From NCBI RefSeq assembly GCF_018991925.1, contig NW_024735554.1, positions 1,409,530-1,473,529 on the forward strand: a stretch of DNA of 64,000 bases, given 5' to 3'. Of this stretch, positions 12,771 through 22,554 are shown piece by piece. The DNA comes from Homarus americanus. Its lineage: Eukaryota; Arthropoda; Malacostraca; Decapoda; Nephropidae. How positions within the stretch are numbered: position 1 is the first letter of the stretch; each line of letters starts with the position of its first letter. The translations under genes were made by a program, and so were the position numbers. The notes under the pieces are model-generated. The model saw only the letters and a program-made list of their open reading frames with translations. It made no database searches and was not told the DNA's origin.

Positions 12771-14020
12771 AAGTGTCTTTTTTGTATATATTCCGCGTCC
12801 TTGTTTAAGACTGGGTGGTTTTTCAGCTTTTTTTTTATTCGTATATAATCGCATGTTTGTAGATCTTAATGCTTGCCTGTTCGTATAGTAAAGGTAAATA
12901 TATCAAACATGTGGAAAATGACTAATCAATAACTCTTTTTTTTTACATACATTTCTCAATGATAAGGAACATTTATGATTTATTTTTCATACAAAACGAT
13001 AATGACAAGGAAAATCCTTAGGAGTGGACCCAGGTACTGTGAGCACTCAGCCGTCCGCGCTAAGAACTCTTTCATGACGGCTCCTACTCACCATCACTCA
13101 TCTTCCTGTTTATAAGAACCCTAAAACTTCTCTCTCTCACTTTTCATCACATGAATATATAAAACAGAGCTTTTCTTCACTAATTCTATATTAACTAGTC
13201 CATCTTCAGTTAATCCCAATATGTTTTGCTATAGCCTTTTCATCTCCCTTTCAGCATACTTCAAACACTCGTAATTGCTCTCATATTCCGAGTTTCTATT
13301 TGATTTTACGTCTGTTTTTTCTTAAGCTTTTGCTCGGACAGTACTTGCTAGTTTTCGGTACCACACTGTCCTTCAGCAAGCAGTGGGGTTAACCTTAGGG
13401 TGACGATGACCCAAAAGAAACATCAGAAAATCTTTTATTGTGTCTCTGTCCTATGGTTGTTGAAGGGCATGATTAATAAGGAAAGAAACAGGTGCTCACA
13501 AATCACTGTAGGTGCGAGTGATCCAGGTATATGCTGATAACCACAAGGAAAAAAACACGAAGTTTCCAAGCGCTTTCGTGTAATTCACATCTTCAGGGGT
13601 GAGTACAGACTAAGGAGAAATACATAACAAGGCATATGTATATATATGCTGTATACAGATAACTTGCTCTTACTAGAGTTACATTATTATTGAACACCAT
13701 TATCAATATTGTCAAATTATCTGCACTTTTTTTAGAGCCTCAGTAAAACTTGTAATTTATTTAAGTAACTACATAAATCTTTATTACATTTTCTGTTACA
13801 TTCTTTACTTCCTATAAATGATTACTTTCATTTACATCACCCTGATCACCGGAAGTTATAACAAATATCATCCTTTGAAAAACTTTAATCATCCTCATTA
13901 CCAATTTCCTCTGAGTTCATCCAAATCCCAACTTTCTCTCGTCTTATTCTAAAGAGGATTTTATCGTCCAGCTCTGATATCTCTCTTTGGCTAAATCTTC
14001 CAAATATTCTCCCATTATCC
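12771..14020. other. Non-coding part of copy A with a second terminal-type block
   Basis: No gene is seen. At about 13,533-13,612 (minus strand) there is a near copy of the terminal block at 12,239-12,320, including GCTGATAACCACAAGG and the GCGCTTTCGTGTAATTCAC segment. It recurs in copy B at about 42,630-42,715. Confidence 0.65.
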
Positions 14021-14024
14021 TCTG

Positions 14025-14290
14025 ATGGTACTCCGCTCCTCCTACTCTACCTCCTCCTCCTCTTACTACTCCTTCTCCTCTGCCTCCCCTTCTTCCTGCT
14101 CCTCCTCCTCTCCATTTCATATTCTTATTCCCTTTCTTCTCCTACTCCTCCTCCTTCTCCCCCTCCCTTTCGTCCTTCTCCTTCTCCTGCTCCCCCGTCT
14201 CCTCTTCCCTATCTCATCTTCCTATTCCCCCACCTCCTCCCCTTCCTCCTCCTACTACCCCTTCTGCTCCCCCCTCCTCCTGCACCTGAC
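14025..14290. repeat. Polypyrimidine (CCTCCT/TTCTCC) tract
   Basis: A strongly C+T-biased plus strand with degenerate CTCCTC units. It is duplicated at about 43,124-43,390 with indels. The serine- and leucine-rich open frame over it is a composition artefact. Confidence 0.9.
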
Positions 14291-14779
14291 CACCTCCCAA
14301 TTTTTCTTAAAACTAAAAAAAATGGCCAAAAAAACTCTCTCACGACGTCTGTGTCTCATCCTTCACGTCCCTCAGTCCTTAATATTTTCCCTGGGATGAT
14401 AATTCTCTCATCTGTGTGTGTGTGTGTGGGGGGGGGGGCACCTGTAACCCAAGAAGCTCTGCAGGAGATGGTGTTTCTCACTATATATATTCACTATTAA
14501 AGCACTAATATGGTGGACGTGATCTCACCCATTTCTACCTCCGCCCTTGGCACAACATTCTCAGCACAGTGTAAACTTACCACACTCTCCCTCTTGGCAC
14601 GCGTCTCTTCCCCTGCACACAACAACACTCACTCTCCTTCCTTACTAATGTTCCTCCAACTCACTCATCTCGCTTTACATTCATTAATTTATTTTACTAT
14701 AGTAATGACATCTACAGGTGTAACATCAGGCAAGTGAGGGTGTAAGAAGGGTGGCGGTGTGTGTGTGTATGCGCAGGGT
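14291..14779. other. Non-coding part of copy A
   Basis: Contains a short GT/G-rich run at 14,417-14,439. No gene is recognised. It is duplicated at about 43,400-43,765. Confidence 0.55.
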
Positions 14780-16014
14780 GGTCTAATGCGTCTAGTATGG
14801 CAGCATTATGTTAGCGTTAAGGTGCAAGCACTGCTTGCTTCCTCTCGCTTTCAGCTACCGCCGCTGGCTAGCCCTCGTGGTGAACAAGGAAGCATCCTTG
14901 TGCAAGTCTTTACCTGCTAGTACACAGTCTCTTCTACATCAAGACTCCTGTTGTGCCTCCTTGTGGCAACACACTGTAACTGGGTGCCTCTTGGACCCAG
15001 GCAAGACCAGCAGGGAATCTCAGAGCAACAGTGGGCCCCAGAGGAACGACACATAGCTCACTGGCTTGTGGACACGTCCTGCACCTACCAGCCACTGCCC
15101 CACTGCCTTGCAGATTAACGTTGGTAGGTAAAGTATAAGGCTACGGGAGTAAACCCCGAACGAAAATTCATTGGTGGAGCCCCACATCAGGCAGATATGC
15201 TTACAGGGCTCCAGTAAGACCCCAGCGGCAGTATAGGCGGAATAGCTGACCAAATGGGAACCCAATAACTACACCGGCGGTTGTAGGCAATGCATGATGG
15301 ACAGGCTAATAAGGCGAAACCCAACAAACTGGGCTCTCGGCAGTCTAATGCAACTCGCCCTCTCCCTAGTCGTTACAACACTTGCACCACTGGATCAGTA
15401 AAATGGAAAGCCAAACAATGTGGTTGCAACCTGAGCCCCTGCCTCACCACATAAATCAACTCACAGGCATCCATCATCCAGCTCATCATATTTCTCATCA
15501 TCATCTAAATCCTTATGCCTCCAAAATTCCTATGGCCACAGACGAGTCGAGTGGCTACGGGGACAAGCAGAGATGACTGCCGGGAGTCTCTTGTCACAAC
15601 TTTGCAAATGGGCGGCAGAGATAAGATGGTTGTTTATGCACTGGGTTCTAGGCTGCAGTGCAATCCAGTCCTGTCTGTGCATCTGAGTAGCCCTTTCCAG
15701 GAGTCACTCTGCTCACCCCACATGGGGAGGGGGATAGAAAAGGTGCCCTAAACATAGCCTGCATTAAAAACCAACCTGACTGGACAACCAGACCTAGTAA
15801 GGTCATTCTAATGCAGTCTAAACATAATCATAATCACAGATCAAAGCAAAAACAAACTATACAATCTCTTTTACTCGCTGTAGGGAGCTGAAATTATCTA
15901 CAAAGTTGCACGTGTATCGAGCAGTGATCCACAGCACCCTACTGTATGGCAGCGAGACATGGATCATATACAGGAGGCACCTCAAGGCACTCGAAAACTT
16001 TCACCAACATAGTC
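14780..16014 (+). pseudogene. LINE (endonuclease/RT type), 5' region and RT part, copy A
   Basis: This is the copy A equivalent of the LINE at 43,770-45,822. It retains the long 5' region but lacks about 520 bp that in copy B carry the endonuclease start and the YADD-bearing RT piece; the junction is at about 15,845-15,885. After the deletion, translation resumes with CRELKLSTKLHVYRAVIHST, then LLYGSETWIIYRRHLKALEN and FHQHS, a typical post-palm segment of LINE reverse transcriptase. The ORF is then cut by the LTR element at 16,015 and continues at 19,585. Confidence 0.75.
16010..16014. repeat. Left 5-bp target-site duplication (TAGTC)
   Basis: TAGTC directly precedes the 5' LTR and is repeated directly after the 3' LTR at 19,580-19,584. 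The unoccupied equivalent in copy B (about 45,511-45,520) contains GTAGTCTACG with a single TAGTC. Confidence 0.95.
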
Positions 16015-16480
16015 TGTAGGTTATGTATATAAGCTACTGTGCCGAGTAGCAACCCTGTATATAAGCTACTGTGCCGAGTAGCAACCCTGTATATAAGCTA
16101 CTGTGCCGAGTAGCAACCCTGTATATAAGCTACTGTGCCGAGTAGCAACCCTGTATATAAGCTACTGTGCCGAGTAGCAACCCTGTATATAAGCTACTGT
16201 GTGCAACCCTGTATATAAGCTACTGTGCCAACCCTGTATATAAGCTACTGTGCCGAGTAGCATTTATATATATCATCACGTGGCAACACTGCACGTTATG
16301 TGGCAACATTGCCCCGAGGCTGCCATATGGCAAGGCAGCCTCAGTCTGACTGTGTGAGCCGTGCATGGCACACGCGAGTCACCACTTGTATTTCTCTCAT
16401 CCATAATAAACGGACTTCAGTGTTACACAGTGTTTCCCTACCCATCACTGCATTCCTTCAGGGAACACTTGTAACCATCA
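16015..16480 (+). repeat. 5' LTR with eight tandem TATA-bearing units
   Basis: It starts TGTAGGTTATG and ends GTAACCATCA, giving TG...CA ends. Between about 16,021 and 16,258 it holds eight copies of a roughly 32-bp unit containing TATATAAGCTACTGTGCC; the sixth and seventh copies are shortened. Downstream are a CACGTGGCAACACTGC block and an AATAAA signal near 16,406. LTR length is 466 bp against 350 bp for the 3' LTR, because the latter has four units. Confidence 0.93.
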
Positions 16481-16500
16481 TGGCGCAGTGATTAGGATCT
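16481..16500 (+). promoter_or_regulatory. Primer-binding site
   Basis: TGGCGCAGTGATTAGG begins directly after the 5' LTR. TGG complementary to a tRNA CCA end at this place is the usual position for reverse-transcription priming. I cannot assign the tRNA species from the sequence alone. Confidence 0.7.
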
Positions 16501-16985
16501 GTGGACTTACAAAGTGTGTGAACAATGCCGAGACAGTTACGTCTGCCGGTGATGCGTCGACTCATAGTGTGTTGTGTTGTGTTGCGCTGTGTTTCGCCGC
16601 GATGTGCAGTGTTGGGCCGTCACAGTGCGTTTTAGTGACGGTGGCAGTGTTAGTGTCAGTGTATTAGTGTGTGTCTAGAGCTGAGAGTTGAGCATTGGCC
16701 TGTTTTTGGTGGTACCCACGGAGCACGCAGGCGTACACCCTTCTCGTGTGACATCCCGGGTGATACTGACGGTCTCACTCCCGCCGCGTCTCCAGCCACC
16801 GGCATTAAGGCCACCACGAAGCAATCTCTCAGACACACACACACGCACACACGCACGCACTCGCTCACGGACAGAACAGTGGACTATATGCGTGATCTCT
16901 GCGCTGTTTATGTCATATATATGTGGTTCGAGCTGTTGAGGCGCCACTTTATATACTAAACAGTGCAGTCCACGCACACACAAAG

Positions 16986-19247
16986 ATGGGAGGTAAGAAG
17001 GGACAACGTCAAGATGGGAGACACGACTCCCCACCACCTTCTCCTCCACCGGGCGCAGACTCTCATCCTCCACCTCCAGTGACGGACATTGCCACAATTC
17101 TGAGGTGGATGGACGACCGGGACGAGCGACGTAGAGAGATGGAACTTCAGAGGGAGGAGACACGAAGAGAGGAGGAAAAGTTGCGTTTTGAGGCACTATT
17201 GGCGACCCTGGCGCTAACCCACCCTCCCTCACTCGCAGGTAGCGCGCATATAGGCGCCAGTACCCTCCCTCCTCCACCACACCAGCGTCCTGCAGGTACT
17301 CTTGCCTCCAAACAAACAGCTCCCAAGGCATCTGTTCAACCCCCACCCGCCCTCTCACCAGACGTCACGTTTCAGCTTTTTCGTGAGTGGAGGCGGCGTT
17401 GGACAGATTACTCCACGATGGTGGACCTTGACAGCATGCCTCCAAACAAACAGCTCATCCAACTGCGGATGTGTTTGTCGCTGGAGACCCAGAGAGTTTT
17501 GGAGCACACGTTGCAAGTGCCTCCCGATTCTACCTCTTCAGTGACGGATGTGCTCGACCTTTTACAGGAGCATGTTAAGGGTCGGAACAACGAGGCTTTG
17601 CGTCGCCGTGCCTTTACCAGCTGCAAGCAGGCGGAGAACGAATCCTTTGACGACTTTTTTGTGCGTTTGAAGAGTTTGTCGGAGGAGATCGACGTCTGCA
17701 AGGCGCACAGCCGGGAATGTGAGGAAGCCTGGATCAAGCACGGGATCTTGACAGGTGTCAGGCACGAAGAGTTGATGCAGCGACTCATCCCCCTGGACGC
17801 TTCCTCCACACTCCAGGTGGTAGTGACTGAATGTCGGTCATACGAGGCCACCAAGTCCGCCACCTCTGCCTTACGGGCCCCACCTGCTGTGAGAGCTATC
17901 TCACAATACAAGAAGGGTAAGAAGGCGGCCAACAACGCGAAGGCTGCCACACGTTCTTCCACGCCTCCGCCTAGTGCTTCCTGTGGCAGCTGTGGAAAGC
18001 AGCACAGCCCCAAGACATGCCCGGCCGCCGACGCACTGTGTCGTGGATGTGACCGTAAGGGCCACTGGTCTAACACAGACAGGTGCCCTGCACGAGGCCG
18101 CAAGTGTCAGGCCTGCGGTCGCTATGGACACTACGACAAGTGCTGCCGCCAACCCAAGCCCAAAAGCCCGAGACGAGGAGGAAAGCAGCGCACTTCCCTC
18201 GGGGTGGTTCGCACGCAGCCCCCTCCAGATGGCCCATGCAGCCCCAAGCAGCAGCGGAGTCACATCAGGAGGGTGGAATCGACCACACGCCCCAGGGCTA
18301 CCCCTTCCCCTACCATCCGCGTCGCCGTCACACACGGTGATGTGTCGGGTCACATCGAGGTGATACCGGACACCGGCGCTGATACTACGGTGATTGGGTT
18401 GAAGCACCTCCAGAAACTGGGCCTCACCAAACGCGACCTGGGACCACCGCCGCAGCTGCAGTACTACAATGCGGACGGTTCCCAGATGCCAGACGCTGTG
18501 GGCTCCTTTCAAGCAGAGATCACCTACGGCGACAGGTCGTGTCATGGATGGATCGACGTGCAGCCTACTCTCGCTACACCCTTGTTGTCGTGGGAGCACC
18601 TCAAGGAGTTATGCGTGGTGCCCAGAGACTTTCCCGAGCAGATCCCAGCTGCTCGTTACACCGCCAGCAGGGTGCGTGAGTCGACGAGCGACGCGCCTGG
18701 CGCTGCCACACAGAGCTGCCCAGAACCCGCGTCCACTCCCACCCACACAGGACGCTCCCCTGCCCAGATCCTGTATGGTCACCCTCTCCGCTCTTGCGTT
18801 CCTGCACACACCAAGGCCTTTGCGAAGGACTGGCAGACCAGAGCCGAGAGCTGCGACCGCCGCGCCGCTACACGTGCCCAGGACGCCAAGGCTCGGTATG
18901 ACGACCGTGCCCGCCCTCTTCAGCCAGTGGAGATTGGTGCCCTTGTCCGCGTCCAGGACCCGACGACGACACGTTGGGACAAGGTGGGCATAGTGATGGG
19001 CGTCGGCCGGTCGCGGGACTACAAGGTCAGGATGCCGAGTGGCCGTGTCTGGTGGAGGAACCGCCGCTTCCTCCGGCCAGTCCCACCCCCTGCTGCTGGC
19101 CCCCTGACCGAGGACGAGTCACCTACACCTCACGAGGATCCGCCCCACAGTGCACCTCGACGCTCGGAGCGACTTAGGACTAAGAAGTCCGCTCAAGACA
19201 AAGACTATGAGCGTGAGGGGGGAGGGAGATGTAGGTTATGTATATAA
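16986..19247 (+). CDS. Gag-protease polyprotein with fused integrase C-terminal domain
   Basis: An open frame of 753 codons from the first in-frame ATG (MGGKKGQRQD). A charged coiled-coil-like stretch (about 30-70) is followed by a retrotransposon gag region (about 120-290, with LFREWRRRWTDYS). Cysteine knuckles follow at about 330-385 (CRGCDRKGHW..C and CQACGRYGHY..C). A retropepsin has the catalytic DTGAD at about 462-466 and a flap-side region to about 545. Directly after LLSWEHLKELCVVP the frame jumps to GRSPAQILYGHPLRS and an integrase C-terminal domain (GALVRVQDPTTTRWDKVGIV, about 650-690). In an autonomous element RT, RNase H and the integrase DDE core lie between these parts. The stop falls inside the 3' LTR, within its first TATATAA. 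Antisense frames of 230 codons are shadows of this gene. Confidence 0.9.
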   Translation: MGGKKGQRQDGRHDSPPPSPPPGADSHPPPPVTDIATILRWMDDRDERRREMELQREETRREEEKLRFEALLATLALTHPPSLAGSAHIGASTLPPPPHQRPAGTLASKQTAPKASVQPPPALSPDVTFQLFREWRRRWTDYSTMVDLDSMPPNKQLIQLRMCLSLETQRVLEHTLQVPPDSTSSVTDVLDLLQEHVKGRNNEALRRRAFTSCKQAENESFDDFFVRLKSLSEEIDVCKAHSRECEEAWIKHGILTGVRHEELMQRLIPLDASSTLQVVVTECRSYEATKSATSALRAPPAVRAISQYKKGKKAANNAKAATRSSTPPPSASCGSCGKQHSPKTCPAADALCRGCDRKGHWSNTDRCPARGRKCQACGRYGHYDKCCRQPKPKSPRRGGKQRTSLGVVRTQPPPDGPCSPKQQRSHIRRVESTTRPRATPSPTIRVAVTHGDVSGHIEVIPDTGADTTVIGLKHLQKLGLTKRDLGPPPQLQYYNADGSQMPDAVGSFQAEITYGDRSCHGWIDVQPTLATPLLSWEHLKELCVVPRDFPEQIPAARYTASRVRESTSDAPGAATQSCPEPASTPTHTGRSPAQILYGHPLRSCVPAHTKAFAKDWQTRAESCDRRAATRAQDAKARYDDRARPLQPVEIGALVRVQDPTTTRWDKVGIVMGVGRSRDYKVRMPSGRVWWRNRRFLRPVPPPAAGPLTEDESPTPHEDPPHSAPRRSERLRTKKSAQDKDYEREGGGRCRLCI
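19214..19229 (+). promoter_or_regulatory. Polypurine tract
   Basis: GAGGGGGGAGGGAGA lies immediately upstream of the 3' LTR, where the plus-strand primer is normally generated during reverse transcription. Confidence 0.85.
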
Positions 19248-19579
19248 GCTACTGTGCCAAGTAGCAACCCTGTATATAAGCTACTGTGCCGAGTAGCAAC
19301 CCTGTATATAAGCTACTGTGCCGAGTAGCAACCCTGTATATAAGCTACTGTGCCGAGTAGCATTTATATATATCATCACGTGGCAACACTGCACGTTATG
19401 TGGCAACATTGCCCCAAGGCTGCCATATGGCAAGGCAGTCTCAGTCTGACTGTGTGAGCCGTGCATGGCACACGCTAGTCACCACTTGTATTTCTCTCAT
19501 CCGTAATAAACGGACTTCAGTGTTACCCGGTGTTTCCCTACCCATCACTGCATTCCTCAGGGAACACTTGTAACCATCA
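19230..19579 (+). repeat. 3' LTR with four tandem TATA-bearing units
   Basis: TGTAGGTTATG to GTAACCATCA, 350 bp. It is collinear with the 5' LTR but holds four rather than eight units of the 32-bp repeat. Differences outside the repeats include CCCCAAGG for CCCCGAGG, CAGTCTC for CAGCCTC, ACCCGG for ACACAG and loss of one T in CATTCCTTCAGG. Confidence 0.93.
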
Positions 19580-20020
19580 TAGTCTACGTTCCATCTCTGG
19601 GAAGGCAAGAGAACAAATTCCAGTATTCTCACTGACACCAACTGTAGGAGCATCGAGGCTACCATTAACCATGAACAACTACGATGGGCTGGTCATGTTA
19701 CTCGCATGGACGACAGTAGACTACTAAGGCAGCTACTTTACAGTTACTTAACGAATAGTAAATGTACCACTGGCGGACAACGGAAAGGGTATAAGGATAG
19801 TCTTAAGACAAACCCGAAAAAGTGTCAAATTGAACTCCTCACCTGGGAGACGATCACTCCATACCGTAATGCTTGGAGGAGCACCACACGAGAAGGTGTC
19901 AATACTTTCGAGTTAGCTCGATTGCATACCTAGGCAGACAAGCACCAACGCCAGAAAGATGCTGCTGCCGTCCACCCCACACTACATGTAGCCCTTCACA
20001 CATGCTACACCTGTGGACGG
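19580..20020 (+). pseudogene. LINE reverse-transcriptase C-terminus, continuation after the LTR element
   Basis: The host LINE resumes: the translation includes CRSIEATINHEQLRWAGHVT, then RMDDSRLLRQLLYSYLTNS, TGGQRKGYKDSL and AWRSTTREGVNTFEL. This is the terminal region typical of LINE proteins with an RWAGHV-RMDD-RLPKQLLYS motif. It carries frame breaks. A TAGTC target duplication occupies 19,580-19,584. Similarity to copy B stops near 19,910, where copy B meets another element. Confidence 0.78.
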
Positions 20021-20163
20021 CTCTGCTGATCCCGTATCGGCTTCTCGAGTCACCTCAGAGCTCACCAACGAAGGTGACATCCTTAATAACTCATATCATT
20101 GTATCATAGCTGAATGATTGTCATACTCGACTTATAGTGACAGCAATGTAGTGGCAGTTGAAG

Positions 20164-20425
20164 GAGGTGAGGGTGTGAGGAGGGTGATAGTGACAGGTGA
20201 GGGTGTGAGGGGGGTGATAGTGACAGATGAGGGTGCGAGGAAGGTGATAGTGACAGGTGAGGGTGTGAGGAGGGTGATAGTGACAAGTAAGGGTGTGAGG
20301 GGGGTGATAGTGACAGATGAGGGTGTGAGGAGAGTTGAGAGTAACAGGTGAGGGTGTGAGGAGGGTGATAGTAAAAGGTGAAGGTTTGAGGAGGGTGATA
20401 GTGACGAGTCAGGCGAGGTGAAGGT
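20164..20425. repeat. 30-bp minisatellite, about nine copies
   Basis: A unit built on GGTGAGGGTGTGAGGAGGG plus TGATAGTGACA is repeated with GGGG/GAGG and AGGT/AGAT variation and decays at the right end. The period is divisible by three, so frames stay open without coding meaning. Confidence 0.93.
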
Positions 20426-20793
20426 ATGCGGTGGTGGATAGTGATAGCGCAGTAATACAATACATCAACAGGACCGTAGTTGTTACAGAGCTGTAATAGA
20501 TTACACCATCAACAAGAATTTAGTTGTTATAGCTCAGTAATGCATTATAACATCAATACCCTAACCTACTCTAGATAAGGTTAAGTTTTATTCACTAATG
20601 TCCAGAGGTTAGGACAATTAAACCAACAGTTATTGTGTTTCCTTTCCGTGTCTCGTTGGATGAGACTTTGCACAATTTTCTCTCTCGAGCTTCCTGGTCT
20701 ATTGGCTGCCTCCTAATTTCATTTACCCTTCAGAGACTCTTTGTTTTATCTTGTGGGATCTGGTCAAGTATCTCTTTGGTGCTTTATTGGTGT

Positions 20794-20956
20794 ATTGCAA
20801 TACCGTCTGCCAACAGCCGGTTCATGTTCTTCCTTGTAGTAAAATATATCTTTTTCTCCTCATGTTGTGTCTTTATTGCAATACCGTCTGCCAACAGCCG
20901 GTTCATGCTCTTCCTTGTTGTAAAATATATCTTTTCCTCCTCATGTTGTGTCTTAT
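20794..20956. repeat. Two-copy tandem repeat, period 81 bp
   Basis: The block starting ATTGCAATACCGTCTGCCAA at 20,794 is repeated from 20,875 with only a few substitutions, for example TGTTCTTCC against TGCTCTTCC. Confidence 0.93.
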
Positions 20957-21489
20957 AGCTAACATTGATTTTTCACCAGAAATTATTTGAGCACTACCAG
21001 ACTATAACACTTTACTAGAGGCTATAAAGACATCCCTCAGGTTATAATGATAAACACATATACAATTAAGAGGGAACACACAGTTTACTTATTTCGCTGT
21101 TTAAAGAAAATGTAAAATATGGAAGCTTTATAGTATACTAAAACAGCCAGACAAAACATAATGTAGTAATATATTTTAACTGGTATAACCTCTCCGGGAG
21201 CCACAACATTTCCAACATTAAATTAAACGCATAAAACACTAAGGCTTCCTCTTTCATGTTAGTCCATACTTTACCTCAGCATGTCCGCCCTCACCTGTAG
21301 TATTGTGCTCAGGTGTGTGGTGGTGCTCATCAATGACTAGTACCTGACAACCTTTATACCTTCCTTCAATATGCGATGGTTTATTCTTATCGATCTCTTT
21401 CTTAACAATTTCCATGGTTAGTGAGTCAGTCAGATTCATGAACATTTCAACTCTTTTTCAACATATATTATTCCCTGTCATGTCACCTT
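20957..21489. other. Unique sequence, no gene seen
   Basis: No domain-bearing open frame or repeat is recognised between the 81-bp duplicate and the CR1 element. Confidence 0.5.
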
Positions 21490-21568
21490 TACTCTATTCA
21501 TTCGTTGACCTCTGACCCAGCTTGGAGAAGGTCGTGCCCGATCGTGTTCCCGTTAGAGACCAAGGAAA

Positions 21569-22462
21569 ATGGCCGCTTTGGATCGTTGTGTCGTGGGGGA
21601 AGAGGGGGGGAGTGTGGGGAAAGACGACCTCCTTGCCACTCTGTTAAGGCGGCTGGGGCAGTTGAGGAGTGAGGTTGACACACTAAAGGGGGAAAATGAA
21701 GCCCTCAGGACGGAACTCCTTCAGGTAGGTGTCCTGCCTAGCAGGACACCTGCGAAGGAGGAGCAGGCGTGGAGAGTGGTTGTCTCCAAGGGGACTAGGG
21801 TCAGGCTCAGGAAAGCTGACCAGGGTGTGGAGTGTAGTAACCCTTACCAGGTGCTGCAGGAAGCTGGCGAGGAAGAGAAGAGGCAGGACGGTATGGATCA
21901 AGGAGAGGAAAGGGCAGTTGTACAAACCCTGCCCACAGGTAAGGTCGTGGTAGTTGGTGACAGCCAGGTGAGGTTTATGGATAGGGCTTTTTGTGCGAGA
22001 GATAGGAAACGTAGGACTAGGGTGTGTTTTCCTGGGGCTGGGATAGGGCATGTAGCCGAGAGGTTAGACAGGGTTTTGTCAGGGGAGGGTACCAATCCAG
22101 TAGTGTGTCTTAGTGTGGGAGGAAACGACATAGGTAAGGTTAGGAGTGAGGAACTTTTCAAGAGGTATAGGGAGGCGCTGGGGAAGATTAGAGATAGGGG
22201 AGGGATCCCGATAGTATGTGGTGTCTTGCCTAGAAGAGGGGTTGGTCGTGAATGGCTGTCCAGGGCAATTGCTATAAATTGCCGACTGGAAAAACATTGT
22301 GCAAACAATGGTTGGGCATTCATTGATAACTGGCAACGATTCTATGGCAACGACTACCTGTACTGTCGCGACGGAGTACACTTGTCTCGTGAGGGGGTAA
22401 AGACGTTGTCTGCATCCCTGGAGCGTGAAATTGTCACTCCGAAGGGGGGGTTTCGCCAGTAG
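21569..22462 (+). CDS. CR1 ORF1 protein: coiled coil plus SGNH/GDSL hydrolase domain
   Basis: Open frame of 297 codons starting at an ATG in AAAATGG context. Residues about 20-52 form a leucine-rich coiled coil (LLATLLRRLGQLRSEVDTLK). Residues about 123-285 show SGNH hydrolase blocks: GDSQ (130-133, nucleophile Ser132), the Gly of block II near 157-160, GGND (184-187, Asn186) and DGVHLS (268-273, with Asp268 and His271 for the catalytic dyad). Esterase-type ORF1 proteins are known from CR1-group LINEs, where they are thought to aid RNA-protein or membrane association. All four signature residues are present and the frame is intact. A C-terminal basic tail ends at 297. A matching ORF2 follows about 100 bp downstream. 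Confidence 0.88.
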   Translation: MAALDRCVVGEEGGSVGKDDLLATLLRRLGQLRSEVDTLKGENEALRTELLQVGVLPSRTPAKEEQAWRVVVSKGTRVRLRKADQGVECSNPYQVLQEAGEEEKRQDGMDQGEERAVVQTLPTGKVVVVGDSQVRFMDRAFCARDRKRRTRVCFPGAGIGHVAERLDRVLSGEGTNPVVCLSVGGNDIGKVRSEELFKRYREALGKIRDRGGIPIVCGVLPRRGVGREWLSRAIAINCRLEKHCANNGWAFIDNWQRFYGNDYLYCRDGVHLSREGVKTLSASLEREIVTPKGGFRQ

Positions 22463-22554
22463 AGAGGGGTCGGGGAAAGTGGGAGTCAAAAAACAAGCAG
22501 GTCCTGGGAAGTAAAATTAGTTGCTCAGGACAAGGGGTAAAACAGGACCAGGGA

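Larger units (their letters stand above)
16015..19579 (+). mobile_element. Gypsy-type LTR retrotransposon, internally deleted (gag-protease only)
   Basis: The element is complete in structure: 5' LTR, primer-binding site, a gag-protease frame fused to an integrase C-terminal piece, a purine tract, a 3' LTR and a TAGTC target duplication. It has no reverse transcriptase, RNase H or integrase catalytic core, so it cannot copy itself without help. It is 3,565 bp long. The two LTRs differ by about six substitutions and one indel outside their internal tandem repeats, which implies a moderately old insertion. It sits inside a LINE reverse-transcriptase ORF in duplication copy A only. Confidence 0.93.
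8871..19910 (+). repeat. Segmental duplication, copy A (split by insertions)
   Basis: The sequence from GAAACGTACTGTAAACCGGA onward reappears in the same orientation and order at 38,777-45,822. Matching blocks are 8,871-9,920 with 38,777-40,690; 12,561-13,500 with 40,700-42,000; 13,505-15,845 with 42,606-44,865; and 15,885-16,014 plus 19,585-19,910 with 45,380-45,822. Copy A alone has the block at about 9,989-12,560 and the LTR element at 16,015-19,579. Identity is high, with scattered indels. The core shared length is about 7 kb and the copies lie about 30 kb apart. Confidence 0.92.

Noticed and set aside
16675..17358. Minus-strand frame of 227 codons over the LTR-element leader
   Set aside because: Antisense to the 5' region and gag start, with no domain. 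It is a shadow of the GC-rich element.
17408..18599. Minus-strand frames of 231 and 232 codons
   Set aside because: Antisense shadows of the gag-protease gene.
21898..22489. Minus-strand frames of 141 and 136 codons
   Set aside because: Antisense shadows of CR1 ORF1, whose sense frame has the SGNH motifs.
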